NCBI RefSeq assembly: GCF_027943945.1
Contig: NZ_AP027141.1
Coordinates: 2,108,001-2,172,000 of the forward strand
Source: Microbacterium terricola
GTDB taxonomy: Bacteria > Actinomycetota > Actinomycetes > Actinomycetales > Microbacteriaceae
Length of the DNA: 64,000 bases
Direction of reading: 5' to 3'
Made by a program: the position numbers and the translations under genes. Within the stretch, counting starts at the first letter, position 1; every line of letters starts with the position of its first letter. Positions 9,604 to 17,810 of this stretch are shown here, piece by piece. The notes beneath the pieces were generated by a model. That model did no database searches. It was not told the DNA's origin and was given only the letters and a program-made list of their open reading frames with translations.

Positions 9604-10176
9604 TCAGGGTTCTTCGACGCGGTCCATGCCGAGCACGACCGTCAGCTGCTTGGGCTGCTCGTCGCCCTCGCCGGCGGCCGTCTGGAGATACTGGTCGCTC
9701 TGGGCGACGAGGGCGCCGCCGAGCACATCCGCGAGTCCTGCGGCGGCCGCGGCGTCCTCCTCGAACGCGTAGTAGACGGTGGTCGTCTCGAAGTCGTCCT
9801 GGCTGGCCTCACTGGCCAGCACGTCCTCCGCGGCCCAGCCGGCCGCTTCGATCTCGGTCTTCACCTCGGTGGCGAGACCGTCCTGCGACGTGGCGTTGAG
9901 CACCAGCACCGTGTAGGTCGGGTCGAGCACCGGCGTGATCTCCGGCGCGGGGGTCGAGGCGACGGTCGCCTCGGGGGCCGGGAACAGGTCGATCCGCCCG
10001 GTGGCCAGGAGGGTGCCGAGGATGCCGGCGGCCACCAGCACGACGGTGGCCACGACAGCCCAGATCATCACGACCCAGCCGTTCATGCGGGGGTTCTCGG
10101 CACGATGGGCGCCGATCCGGCCGGCGTCCGCCGGGAGGTCGTCGAAGCGATCCCTGGGGTACGTCGATTTCGCCAC
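9604..10176 (-). CDS. LytR_C-domain membrane protein
   Basis: 190 residues: a cytoplasmic N-terminus, one membrane helix (about 34-58: VVMIWAVVATVVLVAAGILG) and an outer LytR_C domain of about 100 residues starting TVLVLNATSQDGLA. This is the C-terminal accessory domain of LytR-CpsA-Psr cell-wall glycopolymer ligases, here standing alone; its role is probably in the cell envelope. GTG 10176 follows TAGCAT (10183-10188) by exactly 6 nt, and that hexamer includes the stop codon of the DUF3263 gene, so a leaderless internal start is likely although the two genes are only 9 bp apart. Confidence 0.88.
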   Translation of the reverse strand: MAKSTYPRDRFDDLPADAGRIGAHRAENPRMNGWVVMIWAVVATVVLVAAGILGTLLATGRIDLFPAPEATVASTPAPEITPVLDPTYTVLVLNATSQDGLATEVKTEIEAAGWAAEDVLASEASQDDFETTTVYYAFEEDAAAAAGLADVLGGALVAQSDQYLQTAAGEGDEQPKQLTVVLGMDRVEEP

Positions 10177-10185
10177 CCCACGATG

Positions 10186-10428
10186 CTACCGGGCGGCACG
10201 CTCCAGCCGTGTCCGCGCGCGGGCGTCCCGGATGCGGCGCAGCCGCTTGACGAGCATGGGATCGTGCTCGAGCGCATCGGCCGTCTCGATGAGGCGGCCC
10301 AGCAGCTGGTAGTACCGGGCGGGCGAGAGGCTCAGCTGCGCGCGGATGGCCTCTTCCTTCGCACCCGCGTGCCTGGTCCACTCGGTCTCGAACGCCAGGA
10401 TGGCGCGATCGCGGTCGGAGAGGGGCAC
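10186..10428 (-). CDS. DUF3263 protein
   Basis: An 80-residue helical protein of the actinobacterial DUF3263 family (LSDRDRAILAFETEW, then LSPARYYQLLGRLI), which resembles a small helix-turn-helix domain. It may bind DNA, but no target is known. GTG 10428 is preceded at 6 nt by TAGCGT (10435-10440); the GGAGGG between them is too close to act as an ordinary Shine-Dalgarno. DUF3263 genes are often found beside LytR_C genes, as here. Confidence 0.87.
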   Translation of the reverse strand: MPLSDRDRAILAFETEWTRHAGAKEEAIRAQLSLSPARYYQLLGRLIETADALEHDPMLVKRLRRIRDARARTRLERAAR

Positions 10429-10437
10429 CCCTCCACG

Positions 10438-11427
10438 CTAGCCATCCACGGGCTCAGCGCCCGCGCGCCACTCCACGAAACCGCCGAGCGGGTCGACCAC
10501 GGCGAGCGCTCGCCGGTTGCGGCCGAGCACGAACCCCGTCAGGTCCGCGGCCGGCGCCGGCTCCCACTGGGTGTGGAGGCCGACCGGATCGATCGTGACC
10601 CACTCCGCGTCGACCTCGCGCAGGTGCGCGAACAGCCGTTCGCGGGCGGCCCACGGGACGTGCGGCAGCAGGCCGGGCGTGGTGATCACGAGACGGGCTT
10701 CCCGCGGCGCGAGAGCGATCGCGGCATCGAGCACGGCGGGATCCGTCGCGTCCCCGCCGATCAGCAGCGGCGGGTCGGCGGCGACGATGTCGAGCGCGGC
10801 AGCGATGCGCTCGGCACGGCCGTCCTCCCCCGGCCAGACGAGGGTGGTCAGGAACCGGCGGTCGTCCGGGTCGGCGGCATCCAGGGGGTGCAGATCGACG
10901 CCAGCCCGCCAGACGACCTCGGGCAGCCGGAGCTCCGGCAACGCGCCCCGGGCCTCGGCCTCGAGGACGACCGTCGAGGCGCCGTCCGCGGGGTCGAGGT
11001 CGGGGCCGCCGCGGTAGCGGTACGAGTAGCGGTCCGGGTACAGGCACAGGCCGGCGCTCGCGCCCAGCTCGAGCAGGGCGATCGGGCCGCGGATGGCGCT
11101 GAGCGCGGGCAGCAGCGCGGCGCATCGGCCGGGCTCGTTGGTCTGCAGCGCACGGCGCCCGCACTCTCGAACGACGGCGTCCGCGTTCGCCCGCAGCCAC
11201 GCGGCCCAAGCCGGGTACCCGGATTCGGGGGCTCCCAGCATCCGTGTCACGGCGAAGACGAGCGGCGGCTGCCGGCGCGCGGCGTCGATGCGCGCGATGA
11301 TGCCCGCGATCTCCACGTCCGCGGCCACTCCCGCCGCCCACTCGCCGTACAGCGCAGAGCGGCCGGGGGCCTCCGTCTGCGCGAACCGGCGGTAGCGGTC
11401 GGCGACGGCGGAGAGGTCGTGGTCCAT
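10438..11427 (-). CDS. DUF2332 family protein
   Basis: 329 residues matching DUF2332. Features are an N-terminal helical segment (YRRFAQTEAPGRSALYGEWA), LLELGASAGLCLYPDRYSYRY resembling a nucleotide-binding motif I, and a second half with VVWRAGVDLHPLDAADPDDRRFL and GTTPGLLPHV-like strands. The LELGASAGL loop suggests a methyltransferase-like Rossmann fold, but the family has no established activity. Start ATG 11427 is preceded at exactly 6 nt by GAGAAT (11434-11439), a leaderless arrangement. It is divergent from msrB with 86 bp between them. Confidence 0.85.
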   Translation of the reverse strand: MDHDLSAVADRYRRFAQTEAPGRSALYGEWAAGVAADVEIAGIIARIDAARRQPPLVFAVTRMLGAPESGYPAWAAWLRANADAVVRECGRRALQTNEPGRCAALLPALSAIRGPIALLELGASAGLCLYPDRYSYRYRGGPDLDPADGASTVVLEAEARGALPELRLPEVVWRAGVDLHPLDAADPDDRRFLTTLVWPGEDGRAERIAAALDIVAADPPLLIGGDATDPAVLDAAIALAPREARLVITTPGLLPHVPWAARERLFAHLREVDAEWVTIDPVGLHTQWEPAPAADLTGFVLGRNRRALAVVDPLGGFVEWRAGAEPVDG

Positions 11428-11513
11428 TCCCCCATTCTCGCGGCGAACGCCCAGCGACCACGGAACAGGCGGCAGGCGGCTGCGGTTGAATAGGAGCGAA
11501 CCAGGAGGAACCC

Positions 11514-11918
11514 ATGACCTACGCCGTGGACAAGAGCGATGACCAGTGGCGCGCCGAGCTGAGCCCCGACCAGTACGCGGTGCTGCGCGAGGCGGGCACC
11601 GAGCGGCCGTGGACCGGCGAGCTGCTCGACGAGAGCCGCGCCGGCCTGTACACCTGCGCCGCGTGCGGTGCTGAGCTGTTCCAGAGCGGCACCAAGTTCG
11701 ACTCGCACTGCGGGTGGCCGAGCTTCTACGAGTCGGTGCGGCCGGACGCCGTCCAGCTGATCGAGGACCGCAGCCACGGGATGCTGCGCACCGAGGTCCG
11801 CTGCGCGAACTGCGGCTCGCACCTCGGCCACGTCTTCCCCGATGGGTTCGGCACCCCGACCGGCGACCGCTACTGCATGAACTCGCTGTCGCTGTCGTTC
11901 GCCCCGGAGGAGCAGTGA
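11514..11918 (+). CDS. msrB: Peptide-methionine (R)-S-oxide reductase MsrB
   Basis: 134 residues. MsrB reduces the R-sulphoxide of methionine in proteins using thioredoxin, a repair of oxidative damage. Catalytic Cys121 is in DRYCMNSLSL, a candidate resolving Cys66 is in SHCGWPS, and two CxxC pairs (48/51, 97/100) bind structural zinc. The start is fixed by an AGGAGGA Shine-Dalgarno. The nitroreductase-like gene overlaps the stop by 4 bp (GTGA), so the two are translationally coupled. Confidence 0.96.
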   Translation: MTYAVDKSDDQWRAELSPDQYAVLREAGTERPWTGELLDESRAGLYTCAACGAELFQSGTKFDSHCGWPSFYESVRPDAVQLIEDRSHGMLRTEVRCANCGSHLGHVFPDGFGTPTGDRYCMNSLSLSFAPEEQ

Positions 11919-12454
11919 CCGGCGCCCTCGAGGCGGTGCGGGCGCGGCGCTCCTGGTCGAAGGTGACGGATGCCGCACCCACTCACGCGGAGCTGCTCCG
12001 GCTCGTCTCCGCTGCCGGCCGGGTCGCCGACCACTCGTCGCTGCGACCGTGGCGGCTCATCGAGCTGCGCGGCAGTGACCGGGAGGTGCTCGGGCGTGCC
12101 ATCCACAAGGCGGACGGCGAGAAGGGCCACTCGACCAAGCCGCTGCGCGCGCCGCTGCTGATCGCCGTGGTCGCCAGCTACCGCAAGAGCGGCAAGGTGC
12201 CCCGCTGGGAGCAGGAGGCGGTCGCCTCCGGCGTCGCGCACATGCTGAGCCTGCTGCTGGACGAGGCGGGCTGGGGCGTCATCTGGCGCACGGGGCACTA
12301 CACGCGCAGCAAGGCGGTCGCGAAGGCGCACGGCCTCGGCAAGGACGAGGAGCTGCTCGGCTGGCTCTACGTCGGCGGCAAGCCGGAGCGCTCGGGCGGC
12401 GGACGCCGCAAGGCGCTGGACGCCCGCCCGCTCCTCTCGCGCATGCCCGCCTGA
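11915..12454 (+). CDS. Nitroreductase-like FMN protein
   Basis: 179 residues of the nitroreductase fold: RRSWSKVTD near the N-terminus (the RRSxR FMN-binding region), then RVADHSSLRPWRLIEL and a C-terminal GWLYVGGKPE strand. These proteins use FMN and NAD(P)H to reduce varied substrates; this one's substrate is unknown. GTG 11915 overlaps the msrB stop, supporting co-translation and perhaps a shared redox-stress role. Its last 88 bp lie antisense to the end of the DMT permease gene. Confidence 0.85.
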   Translation: MTGALEAVRARRSWSKVTDAAPTHAELLRLVSAAGRVADHSSLRPWRLIELRGSDREVLGRAIHKADGEKGHSTKPLRAPLLIAVVASYRKSGKVPRWEQEAVASGVAHMLSLLLDEAGWGVIWRTGHYTRSKAVAKAHGLGKDEELLGWLYVGGKPERSGGGRRKALDARPLLSRMPA

Positions 12455-13392
12455 CCACGGCGCCGCCGCGCGGTCGCGACGACCACCGAGGCCATCGCGA
12501 TCGCCACCATGATGAGCTCCTGCGCGAGACCAGGGCTCGCCGGCGCCGGCCACGTCAGGTCGAGGATGAGCGACATGGACAGCTGTCCGACGACGGAGGC
12601 CAGGCCCATCAGCAGCACGCCCGTGTGCGCCACGAGTCCCGCCGACAGCATGATGTAGACGACTCCCGTTGCGCCGCCCAGGTACAGCCAGGGGTCGGTC
12701 GGGAAGGCCGCGGGCGGGCCGTCGATCGCGATGTGGACGGCCGCGGCGATCGCCAGCAGCAGCGTGCCGCCGATGAAGTTGACGAGCGTCGCCGTCAACG
12801 GGGTGCCGACGCGCTGCCGGAGCCGTCCGTTCGTGGCCTGCTGCCACGCGATGCCCGCGCCGGCGAGCACGGGGAGCACCAGCATCCATGCCGGCACATC
12901 ATGGACCCCGGAGCCGGTGAGCGAGACGCCGACGGCGACGAGCGCGAGCGCGGCACCGCCGACGCGGCCGAGCGTGACCGCGACGATGCCGGCGGGGCCG
13001 TACCCGATCCGGTCGATCACCAGACCGCACACGGCCTGGCCGGCCACCACCCCGACCGTGAACAGCGACACCCCGATGATCCCGACGGCGAGCCCCTGGG
13101 TCGCGACGGTGAGGGCGCCCGCCGCTCCGCCGCACAGCATCCAGAACGGGATCCGGCGCCCGCGCACTTCGGTGACGAGCGTCGCGAACCCTCGCCGCCC
13201 CGACGGCAGCAGCGCCGACAGGGCGAGGAGGATCACCAGGCCCGAGCCGAACGAGACGACGGCCGCGGCGAACCCGTCGTCGAGGCGCACGCCGAGCTGG
13301 CCGTTGATGCGGGCCTGCAGGGCGGTGAGCACGCCGATGAGGACGGCTCCGCCGAGCGCGAGCCAGACGGGAAGACGGCGTCGGGTCATCAT
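12367..13392 (-). CDS. DMT-superfamily permease (DUF606/YdcZ-like)
   Basis: 341 residues with about ten membrane helices in two homologous halves, each opening with a QARINGQLG / QQATNGRLRQRVG motif typical of the DUF606 (YdcZ) branch. The substrate is unknown. After the last helix a 30-residue Arg/Pro/Ser-rich tail runs on; this part is encoded antisense to the nitroreductase gene (12367-12454). The tail looks like read-through after loss of an earlier stop. The gene converges with the msrB operon. Start ATG 13392 (a second ATG follows directly). Confidence 0.85.
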   Translation of the reverse strand: MMTRRRLPVWLALGGAVLIGVLTALQARINGQLGVRLDDGFAAAVVSFGSGLVILLALSALLPSGRRGFATLVTEVRGRRIPFWMLCGGAAGALTVATQGLAVGIIGVSLFTVGVVAGQAVCGLVIDRIGYGPAGIVAVTLGRVGGAALALVAVGVSLTGSGVHDVPAWMLVLPVLAGAGIAWQQATNGRLRQRVGTPLTATLVNFIGGTLLLAIAAAVHIAIDGPPAAFPTDPWLYLGGATGVVYIMLSAGLVAHTGVLLMGLASVVGQLSMSLILDLTWPAPASPGLAQELIMVAIAMASVVVATARRRRGQAGMRERSGRASSALRRPPPERSGLPPT

Positions 13393-13445
13393 CCCATCAT
13401 GCAGGGCCGACTAGACTCGATGCCGCCGTGCCCCGAGCGCGGCAT

Positions 13446-13517
13446 GCCGCCTTGGCGCAGTGGTAGCGCAGCGCTCTTGTAAAGCGAAGGTCGTCGGTTC
13501 GAATCCGACAGGCGGCA
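13446..13517 (+). tRNA. tRNA-Thr(TGT)
   Basis: 72 nt with acceptor stem GCCGCCT/AGGCGGC, D arm GCGC-AGTGGTA-GCGC, anticodon loop CTTGTAA (anticodon TGT) and T loop TTCGAAT. Discriminator base is A and CCA is not encoded. It reads ACA codons, rare in this GC-rich genome. Confidence 0.97.
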
Positions 13518-13527
13518 CAGGACCCGG

Positions 13528-14451
13528 TCAGTCGGAGGGCGTCGGCGTCGGGCTCGGCGTCTGGTAGTACGCGTCGCTCGCGCTGGTCATGACGAACTGC
13601 GAGAACTCCTGCGCGTCGTCGAGGGCGCCGATGTAGGGAATGCCGTTGACAAGCACGGTCGGCGTGCCGGTGAGCACGAGCCCGTCGGTGTCCGGCAGGT
13701 CCTCGAGGGCGCGCTCCGTCGCCTCCTTGGCCCAGCTGAGGTACTTCTCGTCCTCGATGCATGCGCGCACCGGCTTGGGGTTGCTCACGCCCGACGCCTG
13801 CGCCATGTCGGCCAGCTCGGTGTCGCTGTACCCGCCGCTGTCAACCGCGGGCTGCTGCGTCAGCAGCGTGTGGTTGTAGGCGGCGAACCGCTCGGGCGCG
13901 TAGCCGGCCACGCAGGCCGCCGCGCTCGCGGCGCGCAGCGAGTACTTCGTGCCGTTGGACTTGGCGGTGAGCATCGCGACCGGGTAGTAGGTGAGCGAGA
14001 CGGTGTCGGTGCCGACCCACTGGGCCAGCTGCTGCACGTTGGCCTGCTGGAACATGCCAGAGCCCTCGGACAGGTAGTCCACGTACACGCGGATGTCGAC
14101 GACGGCCTGGTCGCTCGCCGCGGGGGTGGACGACTTCCCCGTGTCCTCGCTCGCCTTCGGCGTGGCCGAGACGTCCATCGCACCCGAACCCGCCGGGATG
14201 CCGTCGAACGAGGTCACCACGAAGCCGTCGTCGGCCGCGTTCGCCGGGACGAGGTTGGGCTTGACCGCGGAGGACACCACCGAGGTGATGATCACCGTGG
14301 TCGCGACGATGGCGGCGACCACGACGGCGCCGATCGTGCCGCGACGCAGCATCCGCATGCGCGACTGCTGGGTCTGCACCTGCAGCGCCTTCTCACGCAC
14401 CGCCTCTCGGCGGTCGCTCGAGGACGACTGGGAACTCTCGTCGCTGGACAT
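13528..14451 (-). CDS. DsbA-like thioredoxin-fold membrane protein lacking the CxxC
   Basis: 307 residues: a Ser-rich cytoplasmic start, one membrane helix (about 38-62: VVVAAIVATTVIITSVVSSAV), then an outer DsbA-type thioredoxin domain. It has the core strand DIRVYVDYL, the helical insert and the cis-Pro loop GTPTVLVNG. At the active site, where homologues have CPxC, the sequence reads SEGS (DYLSEGSGMF), so both catalytic cysteines are serines. The two remaining cysteines (ACVAG, ACIED) lie in the helical insert. It therefore cannot act as a normal disulphide oxidase and may be a chaperone-like or binding relative. Start ATG 14451 has a GAGAGG site. Confidence 0.87.
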   Translation of the reverse strand: MSSDESSQSSSSDRREAVREKALQVQTQQSRMRMLRRGTIGAVVVAAIVATTVIITSVVSSAVKPNLVPANAADDGFVVTSFDGIPAGSGAMDVSATPKASEDTGKSSTPAASDQAVVDIRVYVDYLSEGSGMFQQANVQQLAQWVGTDTVSLTYYPVAMLTAKSNGTKYSLRAASAAACVAGYAPERFAAYNHTLLTQQPAVDSGGYSDTELADMAQASGVSNPKPVRACIEDEKYLSWAKEATERALEDLPDTDGLVLTGTPTVLVNGIPYIGALDDAQEFSQFVMTSASDAYYQTPSPTPTPSD

Positions 14452-14547
14452 GGAACCTCTCGGGGAATCGGGCACGGGAACCCGGGGCGCAACGGACACG
14501 CGGCCGAAACGATGCTAACGAGACAGGCTGGGAAAAGCCCAGACACA

Positions 14548-14663
14548 GCATGCACGGCCCCTGCACAGGGGCGCATGCCATACTGGCATCACGTCCCATC
14601 AGGGGCGCGCGGGAAAGCCCCCGCACATTCCTCACAACGGATCGTCCGGCACGTACCTGCCGG
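14548..14663 (+). promoter_or_regulatory. Structured 5' region of the MsiK-type ATPase gene
   Basis: The 226-bp gap before the ATPase gene holds several hairpins: GCATGC-acg-GCCCCT / AGGGGC-GCATGC (14548-14578); two mutually exclusive stems sharing one strand (GGGGC 14602-14606 with GCCCC 14617-14621, or GCGGG 14609-14613 with CCCGC 14620-14624); and CCGGCA/TGCCGG (14646-14663) just before the Shine-Dalgarno. A -10-like CATACT is at 14579-14584. Actinobacteria are known to carry an msiK RNA motif before such genes; whether this is it needs a covariance-model search. Confidence 0.4.
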
Positions 14664-14677
14664 TGAAGGAGAAGAAA

Positions 14678-15781
14678 ATGGCGTCCGTCACGTTCGACAA
14701 CGCAACCCGCCTGTACCCCGGGGGCACTCGCCCCGCCGTGGACAAGCTCAACCTCGAGGTCGCCGATGGCGAATTCCTCGTCCTGGTCGGTCCGTCCGGC
14801 TGTGGAAAGTCCACCTCGCTGCGCATGCTGGCCGGCCTCGAAGAGGTCAACTCGGGCCGCATCCTGATCGGCGATCGCGACGTCACCGACGTCCCGCCCA
14901 AGGACCGCGACATCGCGATGGTGTTCCAGAACTACGCGCTCTACCCGCACATGACCGTCGCGGAGAACATGGGCTTCGCCCTGAAGATCGCGGGCGTCGG
15001 CAAGGAGGAGCGTGCACAGCGCGTCCTCGAGGCCGCGAAGCTCCTCGACCTCGAGGAGTACCTCACCCGCAAGCCGAAGGCCCTCTCGGGTGGCCAGCGT
15101 CAGCGCGTCGCCATGGGCCGCGCGATCGTCCGCCAGCCGCAGGTGTTCCTCATGGACGAGCCGCTGTCGAACCTCGACGCCAAGCTGCGCGTGCAGACCC
15201 GCACCCAGATCGCGTCGCTGCAGCGTCGCCTGGGTGTCACCACGGTCTACGTCACGCACGACCAGACCGAGGCGCTCACGATGGGCGACCGCATCGCGGT
15301 GCTCAAGGACGGCCTCCTCCAGCAGGTGGGCACGCCGCGCGACCTGTACGAGAAGCCGAACAACGTGTTCGTGGCCGGCTTCATCGGCTCGCCCGCGATG
15401 AACCTGTTCCCGGCTGACCTGGCCGAGGGCGGCGTGCGCTTCGGCTCGTCGGTCGTCGGCGTCGAGGCGGACACGCTCGCCCGGGCGCACGGCTCCCAGG
15501 TCACCATCGGCGTGCGTCCCGAGGACATCGTCGTCAACCCGTCGGACGGCCAGGGCCTCCCGGTGGATGTCGACCTCGTCGAGGAGCTCGGCGCGGACGG
15601 CTACCTCTACGGCCACACCGAGATCAACGGCAAGCGCACCGACATCGTCGCGCGCGTCGACGGCCGCCGTCACCCGAACGCGGGCGACAAGGTCGTCCTG
15701 GCCGCCGTCCCCGGACACGTGCACGTGTTCGACGTCGAGTCGGGCGAGCGCCTGACCGACAAGGCGATCGCCTCGGCCTGA
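14678..15781 (+). CDS. ABC transporter ATPase, MsiK/UgpC type
   Basis: A 367-residue ATPase subunit for carbohydrate uptake. It has Walker [11 protein letters not shown]-loop FQNYALYPHMTV, signature LSGGQRQRVAMGRA, Walker B VFLMDEPLSNLD, the switch His and a C-terminal OB-type regulatory domain (about 240-367). No permease or binding-protein gene is adjacent. It therefore fits the MsiK pattern, a shared ATPase energising several sugar ABC importers encoded elsewhere. I choose ATG 14678 over an upstream start because AAGGAG lies at 14666-14671. A strong terminator follows. Confidence 0.95.
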   Translation: MASVTFDNATRLYPGGTRPAVDKLNLEVADGEFLVLVGPSGCGKSTSLRMLAGLEEVNSGRILIGDRDVTDVPPKDRDIAMVFQNYALYPHMTVAENMGFALKIAGVGKEERAQRVLEAAKLLDLEEYLTRKPKALSGGQRQRVAMGRAIVRQPQVFLMDEPLSNLDAKLRVQTRTQIASLQRRLGVTTVYVTHDQTEALTMGDRIAVLKDGLLQQVGTPRDLYEKPNNVFVAGFIGSPAMNLFPADLAEGGVRFGSSVVGVEADTLARAHGSQVTIGVRPEDIVVNPSDGQGLPVDVDLVEELGADGYLYGHTEINGKRTDIVARVDGRRHPNAGDKVVLAAVPGHVHVFDVESGERLTDKAIASA

Positions 15782-15791
15782 CCGGATCAAC

Positions 15792-15833
15792 CACCGCGGC
15801 GCGGGCGCGTCACCGACCGCCCGCGCCGCGGTG
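15792..15833 (+). terminator. Strong hairpin terminator after the MsiK-type ATPase gene
   Basis: Perfect 16-bp stem (15792-15807 with 15818-15833) and a 10-nt loop, beginning 11 bp after the stop. It isolates the ATPase gene from the DUF4032 gene. Confidence 0.88.
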
Positions 15834-15851
15834 TTTCGTCGAGAGGCGCGC

Positions 15852-17171
15852 ATGGCCCCCCAGTCGCTGAGCATCACCGCCCGCACCGTCGATCCGGGCC
15901 TGCTCGCCCTGCCGTGGTCGACGCCCCTGGCGGACTGGCCGTCCAGCACGATCGTCTACCTTCCCAAGGGTCTCTCCCGCCACCTCGTCCGGTTCGCGAA
16001 CCTCTCCGGCGGCGTCGTCGCCGTCAAGGAGACGACCGAGGAGATGGCCCGCCGCGAGTACGACATGCTCGGCCATCTCACGCGCCTGAACTCGCCCTGC
16101 GTCGAGCGCGCGGCCGTCATCGCCGGTCGGACGGATGCTGCGGGCAAGCCGCTGCCGGCAGCTCTCGTCACGACGCACCTGCGCTTCTCGCTTCCCTATC
16201 GCGCCCTCTTCACCCAGGTGCTGCGGCCGGACACGGCGGGCCGGCTGGTGGATGCGCTCGCGGTGCTGCTCGTCCGCCTGCACAACGTGGGGTTCTTCTG
16301 GGGCGACGTGTCACTGTCGAACACGCTCTTCCGCCGCGACGCGGGCGCATTCGCCGCATACCTCGTCGACGCCGAGACCGGCGAGCTGCACGAGAGCGGC
16401 CTGACCCCGGGTCAGCGGGCGCACGACCTCGACGTCGCCCGCACCAACATCGCCGGCGAGATCATGGATCTCGAAGCCGGCGGCCGCCTCGAGGGCGGGG
16501 TGGATGCGATCGCCATCGCCGACGGCATCGTCTCGTCGTACCACTCGCTGTGGGCCGCGCTCACGGCCGCGGAGACGTTCGCCGTCGACGAGTCGTGGCG
16601 CATCACCGAGCGGGTGCGTCGCCTCAACGACCTGGGCTTCGACATCGGCGAGATGTCGATGGAGGCCACCGACGACGGCACCACGGTGTCGATCGAGCCG
16701 AAGGTCGTCGACGCCGGTCACCACCAGCGGCGTCTGCTGCGCCTGACCGGGCTCGACGTCGAGGAGAACCAGGCCAGGCGCCTGCTGAACGACCTCGACG
16801 AGTTCCGCGCGCGCATCTCGCGCCTCGGCGACGAGGAGGAGATGGCCGCGCACGAGTGGCTCACACGGGTGTTCGAACCCGTCGTGAAGGCCGTCCCCTT
16901 CGACATGCGGGCGAAGCTCGAGCCGGCGGAGGTGTTCCACCAGCTGCTGGAGCACCGCTGGTATCTCTCGCAGGCGAAGGGAAAGTCGGTGCCGCTCGCC
17001 GAGGCCCTCAGCAGCTACATCGACAACGTGCTGAGGCACCGCCGCGACGAGGCGACGGTGATGGGCCCGACCACCGAGACCATGTCACTGCCCGTGATCA
17101 CACGCAGCGGCAGGGCCGTCGTCGCCGATGAGGACGACGAGCCCGACGTCGACTGGCGCGACCTGGTCTAG
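15852..17171 (+). CDS. DUF4032 protein with kinase-like fold
   Basis: 439 residues. The first half resembles lipopolysaccharide/Kdo-type small-molecule kinases: VAVKETTEEMARREYDML looks like the VAVK lysine and alpha-C glutamate, GFFWGDVSLSNTLF like the HxDxxxxN catalytic loop with Trp-Gly in place of His, and YLVDAETGE like the metal-binding DFG. The second half (about 250-430) is the helical DUF4032 part (HEWLTRVFEPVV, HQLLEHRWYLSQ). The substrate is unknown. I use ATG 15852, with GAGAGG just upstream; GTG 15831 lies within the terminator. The next gene converges with a 4-bp overlap. Placement beside an MsiK-type ATPase recurs in actinobacteria. Confidence 0.85.
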   Translation: MAPQSLSITARTVDPGLLALPWSTPLADWPSSTIVYLPKGLSRHLVRFANLSGGVVAVKETTEEMARREYDMLGHLTRLNSPCVERAAVIAGRTDAAGKPLPAALVTTHLRFSLPYRALFTQVLRPDTAGRLVDALAVLLVRLHNVGFFWGDVSLSNTLFRRDAGAFAAYLVDAETGELHESGLTPGQRAHDLDVARTNIAGEIMDLEAGGRLEGGVDAIAIADGIVSSYHSLWAALTAAETFAVDESWRITERVRRLNDLGFDIGEMSMEATDDGTTVSIEPKVVDAGHHQRRLLRLTGLDVEENQARRLLNDLDEFRARISRLGDEEEMAAHEWLTRVFEPVVKAVPFDMRAKLEPAEVFHQLLEHRWYLSQAKGKSVPLAEALSSYIDNVLRHRRDEATVMGPTTETMSLPVITRSGRAVVADEDDEPDVDWRDLV

Positions 17172-17809
17172 TAGCCGACGGTGAAGTTCTCGCGGCGGTG
17201 CTGCGGGCTCTCGATCTCGTCCACGACGGCGACGCCCAGGTCGGGGCCGGAGATGTTCGACACCCCGTCCGCGTCGCGCACGACCACCTGTCCCCCGTCG
17301 CGGTAGGCGCCGGTGCGCTCACCCGGGTTCCAGGCGCCGAAGGTCTCGGCCGGGTGCACGAGGAACCAGTCGACCGACGCGGGCGTGGCGCGCAGCCCCT
17401 CGAGCGAATCGAGGCCGGTCTGCGCTTCGAACAGGTACTCCTCCGGGAAGTCGAGCTCCATGAGGCGCGGACCCTCCGGTGCCGACAGCGAGCTGCCTGC
17501 GCCGCCGATGACGCCGAGGCGGATGCCGGTGCCTGCGAGGTTCTCGGCGAGCTCGAGCACGCCGGGGACGGCCGCATCGGCCATGTCGCCGCGCGGCGCG
17601 ATCGCGGTCACGATCGCGTCGACGCCCTGCAGCTCGTGCAGGAGGCCTGGGACGTCGAGAATCGTCCCCTCGATGTGGGTGGCGCCCTCGATGCGCTCGG
17701 CCGGGATCTTGCGGGAGACGGCGACGACGTCGTGTCCGCGGCGGACGGCCTCGACGACGATGTGGCGGCCGGCGTAGCCGGTTCCGCCGATGACGGCGAT
17801 GCGGGTCAT
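17168..17809 (-). CDS. NAD(P)-binding Rossmann-fold protein (atypical SDR, YwnB-like)
   Basis: 213 residues. The N-terminal dinucleotide-binding loop GGTGYAGRHI and the strands DAIVTAIAPRG and LGVIGGAGS place it in the NAD(P)H-binding domain-10 branch of atypical short-chain dehydrogenases. The usual YxxxK catalytic pair is not clear, as is common in this branch. Substrate unknown. Its ATG lies 3 bp downstream of the rlmB stop, so it is probably the last gene of a cysS-rlmB operon. Confidence 0.87.
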   Translation of the reverse strand: MTRIAVIGGTGYAGRHIVVEAVRRGHDVVAVSRKIPAERIEGATHIEGTILDVPGLLHELQGVDAIVTAIAPRGDMADAAVPGVLELAENLAGTGIRLGVIGGAGSSLSAPEGPRLMELDFPEEYLFEAQTGLDSLEGLRATPASVDWFLVHPAETFGAWNPGERTGAYRDGGQVVVRDADGVSNISGPDLGVAVVDEIESPQHRRENFTVGY

Positions 17810-17810
17810 G

